From Maratus speciosus (lineage: Eukaryota > Arthropoda > Arachnida > Araneae > Salticidae), in contig OZ010788.1 of NCBI GenBank assembly GCA_963932465.1, positions 674,892,484 through 674,956,483 on the forward strand: a stretch of 64,000 nucleotides of DNA, in the 5' to 3' direction. The notes under the pieces are model-generated. The model worked only from the letters and a program-made list of their open reading frames with translations. It did not search any database and was not told the origin of the DNA. The position numbers and the translations under genes are program-made. Below are positions 55,800 to 64,000 of the stretch, piece by piece (the first letter of the stretch is position 1; the number at the start of each line of letters is the position of its first letter).

Positions 55800-56335
55800 A
55801 TTTTAGGCATCTAAGTCGCCATCCTTTGGCGAATTTCGTGTTTTTTTCCAGCGATCCTTTGACAAAAATTACGTTTTTTTTCGCGATCCTTTTTACGTAA
55901 ATCACGGGTTTTTTTCGCGATGCTTTGACGAAATTCGCGGGGTTTTTTTTTTGCACTCCTTTGATAAAATTCGCATTTTTTCTGCAATCTGTTAACGAAA
56001 TTCGCGTTCTTTCTGCAATCTTTTGCCGAAATTCACGTTGTCTGATTTGTGACCCTTTGACAAAATTATCGTTTTTTCCAAGATCCTTATAGAATTGGTG
56101 GGTTTTTTTTTTTTTTCCTTTGACAAAGTTGATGATTTTTCTGCAAAGAATGACAAAATTCGCATTTTCCCCCGCAATTCTTTGACAAAAAGACGCGTGT
56201 TTTTTAGATTCTTTGACAAATTCGCATTTTTTTCCCTGATCCTTTGACGGAATTCGTGCTTTTTCTTGCTAACAATTGACAAAATTGATTTTTTCGGCGT
56301 CCACTTGTCGAAATTATTGATATTTTTCCTCACCC
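55800..56335. repeat. Second locus of the GCGATCCTTTGACGAAATTC minisatellite
   Basis: Degenerate 30-base units like those at 49360-50950, ending TTTTTCCTCACCCCTGTA, which matches the right terminus of the family. A left terminus was not found. The frame at 55992-56333 is a by-product. Confidence 0.75.
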
Positions 56336-57815
56336 CTGTAATAAACTGTGATAAGATTGTTTTTTAAGGTGCCTGCCTACGTACAGAACAATTGTTTCCA
56401 AAAAAGCTATTTAATTATTTTTTAAACTTATTTTTACTAAGATTAGGACTAGAAAATGTGAAAAAAAGTAAAAAATATTTCATTCATTGATAAATTTTGG
56501 TAAATGGAGGAATTTATAGTAAAATTTAGTGAAATTTGGCCCGAAACGCAAAACATTCTAAAGGAAATTCTACTGTATGTATCTTAATTTTCTTTTTGCA
56601 CTTCATATTTATAATATTGGTGAAGGCAATGAACTAAAATCTAAGAGATTCTTTAAGTATTTCAAAACTTATAGCATATCGCACCTGTTTACATGTTAAT
56701 TTTCATAAAATTCATCGATGTCATTCCACAAACACATCCATAAAACAAAAAAATATTTATTCGAAATTTAAATCTTTAGTTCATTGCCTTCACAATAGTG
56801 TAAATAACATATATTTTAAATTTCATAGTGATATTCCAATAACTTTTTGAGAAATCATGTTTTGCGTATGGAATTTTCACTGAAAATTACATTTTCCAAA
56901 AAATGCATTTAAAGTTTAGATTTATGTTTTACTACAAGAATTTACAGAATTTACACATCTAAATTTCATGGAGCATATTATTTACATTTCTTATTATTAA
57001 ACAAATGCATCCAAAATAACGAAATTTCTCCAAACATACGACCCTTTAAAAGCAATTTAAAAATTTAAAAATTTGAAATTTTAAAGCCCTTTAAACAGCA
57101 CTTCCGGTTTGAGTGACAGCTGTTGAGTAGTTTTAAAACCGCTATAACTCCGGATCTATTTATCGTACAATAAAAACAAATACAGTTTTGGAAAGCTAAA
57201 AAGTTGGTCGTTAATAAAATAAAATATTTTTGACAATTTTGGTCGAAAATTGCATTTTCAACGTAGTCAGATACCTTAAGATAATTTTTCTTATGTATTC
57301 TTGAAAAACAAATGCTTGAATTCTGTTTTGACTTTTATAGGGCAAAATAATTTTACACATTCTTATTTTTTTCTTTTATGAACTCTTGTATGGCAAAATG
57401 AAAATAAGAAATATTGTTTTCCTAATATTCCCCACTACCATGATTCCTCAGCTTATTCTTATAGATATATATTTTTTTACCTCTATCTTGCTCAACTTTA
57501 TCTTCTGACAGTACATAGCTTAAGTTTTATATTATACTTAATTTATATTTAAATTAAAAGAATTAGGTGATTAAATGAACTATACAAATTTGATATAATT
57601 AGTCTGTTTCTTTTGTATATTTGTAGATTATTTTTCACTTTGATCTACTGAAATTTTTTCTCATATAATTGCTGTTGCTTGTATGCATTTCTTTCACAAT
57701 GTGGCCACTGGCTCCTTAAAAACTTTGGAAATGTGCACCTATAACTGATGCGTTTTAGAACGATTTGACTGTTTTTAGAAAATGTCTGTCTGTGTGTATG
57801 TGACACAAATTTTGT

Positions 57816-58200
57816 TGGCGCTCTATCTCAAGAACTAATGCGCGGAATTTAATAAAACTTTAGATTTAGTTATACCTTGATAAAAATTAATGCTGATTAG
57901 TTTTTGGTGTAAATCACCCAAAAGGTGGCGCTGCTATGCTGCATTTTTCACGATTTACATGATTTTAGCGATAGTTATATCTCAAAAACTGTTGCACGGA
58001 ATTTGATCAAACTTCATATTCTGTTAAACCTTGACATAATTTGGTGCTTATTAGGCTTTTGTGTATATCATATAACAGGTGGCACTGCTGTGAAGCATTT
58101 TTCATGATTTTTGCGTTAGCTATATCTGAAAAACCAATGTACGGAATTTGCCAATTTTCATATTTGGTTGCAATTCCTTATTGGGCTTGGGTGTATACTG
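57816..58200. repeat. Three tandem units of about 125 bp
   Basis: The themes TATATCTCAAAAACT, GCACGGAATTTGATCAAACTT and AGGTGGCGCTGCT recur near 57820, 57970 and 58110. They explain the overlapping frames at 57925-58336, which are not genes. Confidence 0.65.
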
Positions 58201-58357
58201 TCCAAAGGTATCGCTTTTGTGCTCTTTGGGTTTGGAATTTTGGTTGCAGACATCTCTAACAGGGTGTGCGCCCAAATTCAATGATTTGTTGGAAAAATGC
58301 GATGCTTCTAGCTTCTTTTTAAATTCACACAATTAAACGAATCTATTCCTTTAGAAT

Positions 58358-58690
58358 TCATTTTGCATTGGGATTGCAAATTTTGAGGTAATTAACATGT
58401 ATTGGATAGAATAAAGTTCTGGGATTGGCACATCCAACTAGTTTTCCTTTAACATTAATTCTTCTGGTCTTCAAAGAAGCCAACCTGATGATAACATTGT
58501 CCAGTTTAATAAAATCCACTATTTCACTTTCACATTTTAAAATCATTAGGCTGTCAAGTCTGTCATCCCTTTTTGTAGTTTGCAATATATATATTTTTTA
58601 ATTTTTATTTGACTAAAGATTCTTTCATTAGATGTAATGCCATAAAGATAAACTGCTGTGAATGTTCAGATACGAGTATATAGTTTGACG
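58358..58690 (-). pseudogene. hAT transposase C-terminal remnant
   Basis: Two minus-strand pieces joined by a frameshift near 58570. The first, about 58680-58580, reads FTAVYLYGITSNERIFSQIK, resembling the conserved hAT dimerisation segment in which a hydrophobic stretch precedes (E)RxFS. The second, 58585-58358, reads RDDRLDSLMILKCESEIVD then IKLDNVIIRLASLKTRRI, like the tail that follows it in ZMYM-type hAT proteins. The remainder of the enzyme is not recognisable; a further frame at 58715-58924 may be another piece. Assignment rests on motif resemblance and on its position inside an element with hAT ends. Confidence 0.6.
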
Positions 58691-60199
58691 GAGTGTTCAA
58701 ATATTCTTTGAATTTCAAGGCATGAGAAAAAGGTTTTTTAAGTGAGTTGGGATTTGGTTTATTTCCATTTGACTCTGCAAGTCATGTACATCCGGTTTGT
58801 CATATCCAGGTGGAAACATTATTAACTTTCCTAAGTTAGTCATACTCAAATTTGCCTTGCACAATTGTAATTTAAATATGAAATGCATGGTGCAATATTC
58901 TCTTGATATAAGGAACATTATCATTTAAGCCCATTACTAAGTTTTTTTTGTATTTCTTATAATTCTTTCTTGTAAAACTTGTGTGTATCAATGTTCATTG
59001 CTGTACTATTATTTTTATCTATTCCCTTTGGTGAAACCATTTTTCTACGGCGCTTTCAGAAGTCAGCTTCTTCAGTCACATTCTAATATTCATAACTGTT
59101 TGTGAACTTGTCTATAGGGAAATCTTTATTGATTCAAAATTTTATTCAAGTGCAACGTGTCAGTGTTACAATGCATGTCGATTTTTTCTTCAGTTGATGG
59201 ACTGCTTTCATGGTCATATTTCTGTTCCAAATTCAAATGGTCCTCTTTTTACCTTTTTCATCCTCGAATAGATTTTTAGAAGCTCCAAAACCTTGCACGA
59301 AAAATCTTTTCCTTAGTATTATGAAGGGTTCTTTCGTGCTGAGATTTATAGTCATTTTTTAGTACAGTTTTAAAGACAACACTGAATTTTTGGTTTAAAA
59401 TTTCATAAACACATATAAATATAAACGAACAGGACTGATATATATTTCTGCACACAAATAAATGTAAAATGTGACAAATTTGTCTAAACTAGTGACTTCT
59501 TATATTCATATTTGCTCATATAACGCTTTTTTCTTGACATTGAAGGGTTAACTAATTTTTGCGGAAAAAATCATGAGAATGAGTAAAAGATTGTCCAAAA
59601 ATCACGCAATTAGCTCAAAAATTAGTGCAATTTGTGAAAACTCATCAAATCTTCTTGCCCAGCTGTGTTTCAAGTAGGTAACTACATTCCTTTCTGCTGT
59701 GTTACAAGTGATCTCCAATTTTCAAAAGAAGATGCAATCCCTTTGGATTAAAACAGCTGGATTCGCTTTTGGGATGAGAGGTGGACGTAGGGTGAAATTT
59801 TTCAAGAGAGAACAAAGTTTTGGAGGAAATAAAGGAACTGAATAGTCAGCTATTGATGGATAGGAGTAGAGAAAATTAGGTCTGGTAGATGTATAATATT
59901 TTTGTAGAACTGAAAAACACAATGATAGATTGAGTATGGCTGATTTCTTTTTGTATTTCTTTTGGTAATTTAACATATTTACTGTTACAGTATTCAGAAA
60001 CATAATCACCAAAACAAAAATTTCCTAATTTTTTTACTAAAAAAGGAAATGTCTCAAAAATTTAGAATTTCTCAACTCTAAGCTCAAATTTCCCAACTTC
60101 ACATATATTGGGGGGGGGAGGCTGCCCCCCCTAACCCCCCATGGCGATGCCCCTGGATAGATTGCTAATTAGCATATTTATACATCCACATTCCTTTTA

Positions 60200-60310
60200 G
60201 AATCATACTGCAGCCTAGAGATGCAACGATTATTTGGCTTCAGCCGAATAATCGGCCTATCGGCTGAACACCAAGTCCATTATTCGGCCTTGGCCGAATA
60301 ATACTGTAAG
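60200..60310. repeat. Fragment of CCGAATA-type hAT end
   Basis: GAGATGCAACGATTATTTGG and TTCAGCCGAATAATCGGCC, then TTGGCCGAATAATAC: one end of the type seen at 12985 and 45646. No partner end was located. Confidence 0.5.
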
Positions 60311-60779
60311 AACTGGTTTTTTTTTATTTACACAGTAAAACTTTTTAATTTGGCAATTTATTTTCATCATGTATAATGAAAATTTTATTTGAAATTAACT
60401 AGCACTTTTCCCCTTAACTTTCATACCCTGAATGGGTTTTATCTACCCATTTTTATATAACAGAGTAATTTAGGAATCATGTTAAAATTTTTATGCTGTA
60501 TCAGTACAAAAAGTATCTGTAATAAGCTAACATAATCAATTCAATTTAAAATTAATCTATTCAAAATTTTCCTAATAGAGCAATACAAGGAAATTCTAAC
60601 TTTTTAAGGCTAATGGGAAGTTTAATATTTATCTCTTGTTATTGTTACATAAAAAAATATTTCTTTCAGTGATATTTCTAATTAGATTTATAAAGAACAT
60701 AAATATATACGATAGATTAAGTATAGATGTATTGTATGCATAACAAATATTTAAGTCGTATATGCTTCAAATTGAGTTT

Positions 60780-61200
60780 TTTTTTTTTTTTTTTGTAATC
60801 TTAACGAAATTTGTGGGGGGTTTTTTCGGCATTCTTTGAAAATATTTGAATTTTTTTCAAGATTTTTTGGCGAAATTTGCATTTTTAGGCAATCTTCTGA
60901 CGAATTTTGTGTTTTATCCGCGATCTGTTCACGAAACTTGTGTTTTTTCCGCGATGTTTTGACGTAATTTGCGTTTTTTACGTGGTCCTTGGGCGAAATT
61001 CACGTTTTTTCAGTGATTCGTTGACGGAATTGGTGATTTTTTTTCTACGAACGATTGACGAAATTGATTTTTTTTCGGCGACTATATTAAAATTAGCGAT
61101 ATTTTTATGTCTGAATTTTTGGACTGATGACAGTTTTTTTTTTCCGGATCCGAATGCCTTAAATTTTTGGAAAATCAGAGACAGAATCACCCCGTCTACT
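60780..61200. repeat. Third locus of the GCGATCCTTTGACGAAATTC minisatellite
   Basis: About ten degenerate 30-base units followed by TTTTTATGTCTGAATTTTTG and AGAGACAGAATCACCCCGTC, the same order as the right end of the element at 49046-51055. The long plus-strand frame at 60907-61368 comes from this repeat. Confidence 0.75.
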
Positions 61201-61348
61201 TTCTTTTCTTACGTTCGGGAGAATCGCCGATTTGGACGCCGCAAATTCCGAACGAATTTCACCCCTTTCCTCCCTGGCAACGATCTTACACTCATTGGTG
61301 CTATACATTACAGGCATTTAATCTTACAGTTAGGCAATAGATTTTTGG

Positions 61349-61373
61349 TCAACGGGATAACTAAGTAGTACCT
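61349..61373. repeat. Single end of the GGTACTTCTTAGTTATCCCG MITE family
   Basis: TTGGTCAACGGGATAACTAA followed by GTAGTACC matches the right end of the MITE at 20980-21203. No left end was found nearby. Confidence 0.6.
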
Positions 61374-61858
61374 CTTTTCTTTTTAGTGTTGAGACACGAT
61401 GATCCCCTATATAAATGAAGCCACACTTTGAAAAATTGTTGTCTACAATTGTTTGAAAAATGTCCTGAAATACCTCATGGATTATTTAAGATTCATCATT
61501 TGCCTAAATTTTATCGGTAAGACTTCGGATGAGGTAATTTTAGAAGACCTAATGTAGCTCATCCACCATACATAATTAAAAACTTTTTTAACCTTTAAAA
61601 GAAATTAGAATGTGAAAAGGTTTGTACCTGCACTTAGCTACTATGCCTATAAGAGCCTTTAAGGAGATTGAAATACCTTGTTTTATCATTTCAATTAATT
61701 TTGAGACCCCTACTGTAAAGAAGAAAAAAAAAATTAAAAATCTTGCATTTAAGGCCTTTTTCAAGAGAGGATGAAATACTGTTCCCACAATTATATCTTT
61801 TAATGTGGAAGCATGTTTAAAATGGAAAATTGGATTCTGTTTTAGCAAGTCTTACTAT
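61374..61858. other. AT-rich sequence without recognised genes
   Basis: An 86-codon minus-strand frame (61588-61848) is present but not recognised, and it contains a phenylalanine run from a low-complexity tract. I do not call it. Confidence 0.4.
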
Positions 61859-62110
61859 CAGAGTTTCCCCTAGACAGTTTCAGGAGGGTGCTGCACCCTA
61901 CCTGCCCTTATGTTTACAAAATAGCACCCCTCTTACCCCTGATGAAAAACATTAGCACCCTTGTTGCCCCCAGCTGAAAAAAGTACCTTTACTCCTTTGT
62001 TTATTAAAAAAATTACTTGCTAGGACTGGGCGATGTAGAAATTTCTTAAATCGATTTATCATCCATCCAACATCGCGATTTAGTGCTAAATCGCGATTTA
62101 ACACCGATTT
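61859..62110. repeat. CAGAGTTTCC-family left end, cut by another element end
   Basis: CAGAGTTTCCCCTAGACAGT and GGAGGGTGCTGCACCC start a family copy. At about 62024 it is replaced by ACTGGGCGATGTAGAAATTT and TAAATCGCGATTTAACACCG, one end of a further hAT-like repeat whose other end is not seen. Confidence 0.55.
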
Positions 62111-62960
62111 TACATTTTAGAATATGGAAGCCTATTTTTTAAGTTTTAGTAACAAAATACGATCTTTACGTGCCCCCCTCCTGTATTATTTAGTATACTT
62201 AGCTTTTAATTTGTCAAATAATTTTGAAAAGAGGTATATTTTACACATAAAAAAGCTTTGAATGTCCCAAAACACTAGTTTTTTTTTTTTTTTTTTTTTT
62301 TTTCCATTTTAAAAATTAGTGACCTATTGTAATACATTTTATAAACTCATTCTATAAGAAGTAATATAAAAGAAAATGATTTTTTTTTTTTGTCTGACTT
62401 GTTATGCATGCTACAATTTAAATTCCTTAAGGGGGGGGGGGGGGGGGGCTTCCCCTAGCCCACTCAAATAGCACTTCATTGCTAACAGCCTACATACACT
62501 TTTTTTTTACAGACACAGATTTAAAAAGTTACTGGGGTAAAACAGAAGCATATTAAAAGACGTCAATGATGAATTTAACTATTCATTTACCATGATGAGA
62601 AAAGTAGTAAAAAAAAGGGGGGGGGGGGGGTGAGATATGAGAAATAAGGTGCAATTTTATATCTTTTTAACTTTTAGATTAAAATAAGATTTGTTTAACA
62701 TAAATGCTGACATTTATATAGCGGATGGAGAAGGATTGAAAGTGTGGCCCTTGGAGCACATCACTGAAATTGCTGATTTTTTTTCGTGGTTGTTGCCATC
62801 CTTTAAGATTAGTAATAAAATATAATCTTAAAATATATCTCTTTTTAATGATAACAAAATGTCAAAAAAGCAAAAATTCGCAGATCTGCAGAAAAATCTA
62901 ATGAATGCCTCCTCCAGCCCTCCCTCATTCTGCTGTAAAAATAAAGTTACTTGACTCATT
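62111..62960. other. AT-rich sequence with homopolymer runs
   Basis: Poly-T at 62279-62303, a run of about 19 G at 62431-62449 and another G run at 62619-62631. No gene is seen. Confidence 0.5.
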
Positions 62961-62964
62961 ACAG

Positions 62965-64000
62965 AACTTTATTAAAGTATTTTTAATTAATTACAAAATA
63001 ATAATAAATTAAAACTAAAATATTCCCATAATACCTAAACATATGAAAATTAATTTTTCATGAAAATAATGCATAAAAATATAAACTAATAATACCTAAA
63101 CATATGAAAATTAATTTTTCATGAAAATAATGCATAAAAATATAAACTAAAAATGGATGAATTTGGATATAAATAGTGAATCAATTTCAGCAAGATACTC
63201 AATCCATGTGACTGGCATTGAAATCGGATGTCAAATCTGATACATGACTATTTTAAAATATTTTAATTAATTACAGAATAATAGAAAATAAAGAATATGT
63301 ATTAAAATGTTACCCAAACATGTGAAAAATGAATGTTTCATTAAAATAATGCATAAAAATAAAAAATTAAATTCAATGAATTTGGATTTTAAATATGAAA
63401 CTTTATTCTTTTTTTCCAACCATAAATACTCAATCAATTTCAGGAAAAAAATATTATTAGTAAAAGAAAAATATTTAATGTGGATCACGGCCAAATAGTG
63501 ATACACAAAACAATGCATGATTATACCTTTAAAATAATTTCATTAATTACAAAATAATAGAAAATAAAAAATAAATGTTAAAATATTACTAAAACATGTA
63601 AAAAATTAATTTTTCATCATAAGAATGCATAAAAGTATAAACTGCAAGTCGATGAGTTTGGATTTTAAATATAAAACTTTATTATTATTATTTTTAATCA
63701 TATAAATGCTGAATGAATTTCAGGAAAACAATCTTTTGAAATAATGCAGGATTCTACTTTAAAACATTTTAATTAATTACAGAATATTGGAAAATAAAAA
63801 ATACATGTTGCAATATTACTCAAATATGTGAAAACTTAATTTATCATCAAAAGATTGCATTAGCATATAAATTGAAATTCGATGAATTTGGATTTTAAGA
63901 TTTAAACATTACTTTTTCCTTTCAACTTTATACTATATAAGTTCTTAATTTCTGAAAAATACACATTCCAATCTCATAAACTCTGAATCTTGCTTACAAA
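62965..64000. repeat. Tandem array, four units of about 250 bp, continuing past the edge
   Basis: TTTTAATTAATTACAGAATA starts units near 62975, 63255, 63520 and 63765. Each continues through AACATGTGAAAA, TTTTTCATCA, ATAATGCATAAAA, GATGAATTTGGATTTTAA. Within unit 1 a 61-base block is duplicated exactly (63030-63090 and 63091-63150). Confidence 0.8.

Larger units (their letters stand above)
55431..60155 (-). mobile_element. hAT transposon, 4.7 kb, decayed, with perfect 8-bp duplication
   Basis: Ends CAGGGGCGTAGC and GGCGATGCCCCTG are inverted with mismatches. The duplication GATAGATT (55423-55430 and 60156-60163) is perfect. Both ends have a subterminal G run and AAATTTCCCAACTT. The interior contains a minisatellite segment (about 55800-56335), a three-unit tandem repeat (57816-58200) and a broken transposase end on the minus strand. 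Confidence 0.85.

Noticed and set aside
58041..58336. Overlapping plus- and minus-strand frames of 60-72 codons
   Set aside because: They fall in the 125-bp tandem repeat inside the hAT element and show no coding character.

Overview
This is a eukaryotic, AT-rich, intron-dominated stretch of animal DNA, most likely from an arthropod. Supporting this are spliced coding exons with GT/AG borders, a Bel/Pao LTR retrotransposon, many pogo/Tigger-like and hAT-like DNA elements, Helitrons and a tRNA-headed SINE. A spider or other arachnid is possible, but the sequence alone does not prove it. No bacterial-style operon, rRNA or CRISPR is present.

The only host gene I can support lies on the minus strand and enters from the right. 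It is a UBR1/UBR2-type N-recognin E3 ubiquitin ligase. Three exons are visible: the start-codon exon (42755-43183), the second half of the UBR zinc box (36227-36350) and the exon opening the ClpS-like domain (4097-4324). They join in frame into 254 residues. The introns between them are about 6.4 kb and 31.9 kb, so most of the window is intron filled with mobile DNA. An acceptor before the start codon implies a 5' untranslated exon to the right, and the rest of the protein lies off the left edge.

Layout: 0.6-2.5 kb, two pogo-like MITEs, one with another MITE inside. 3.3-3.6 kb, an unassigned coding-like segment. 4.1-5.6 kb, a UBR exon, a SINE and two fold-back structures. 7.1-12.35 kb, a young Bel/Pao element with perfect 5-bp target duplications but no reverse transcriptase. 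12.9-14.55 kb, a hAT-like element inside a pogo-like one. 15.8-16.35 kb, a large fold-back. 16.6-24.3 kb, a block bounded by inverted repeats and holding a 4.6-kb Helitron with three palindromic MITEs. 24.5-28.1 kb, nested pogo remnants. 31.7-36.2 kb, palindromic MITEs and a Helitron filled with a 147-bp tandem array that shows a 722-bp higher-order period. 37.5-43 kb, hAT-like pieces, a UBR exon, and a tandem duplication across a splice donor that is itself interrupted by two transposons. 43.3-45.3 kb, MITEs, a Tigger relic and a short Helitron. 45.5-48.6 kb, a hAT-like element inside another element. 48.65-54.73 kb, an array of about 320-bp repeats with terminal inverted repeats and a 3' hairpin, interrupted by a minisatellite element and a nearly intact Tigger transposon. 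54.7-60.2 kb, a MITE and a hAT with a perfect 8-bp duplication. 60.2-64 kb, more minisatellite, repeat ends and a 250-bp tandem array running off the edge.

The most distinctive features are the Helitron with a higher-order satellite, the array-bearing element with a terminal hairpin, the family carrying about 30-bp minisatellites at three loci, and the Bel element whose missing polymerase is replaced by two back-to-back hairpins. All domain and family names come from motif recognition by eye; no database search was run.
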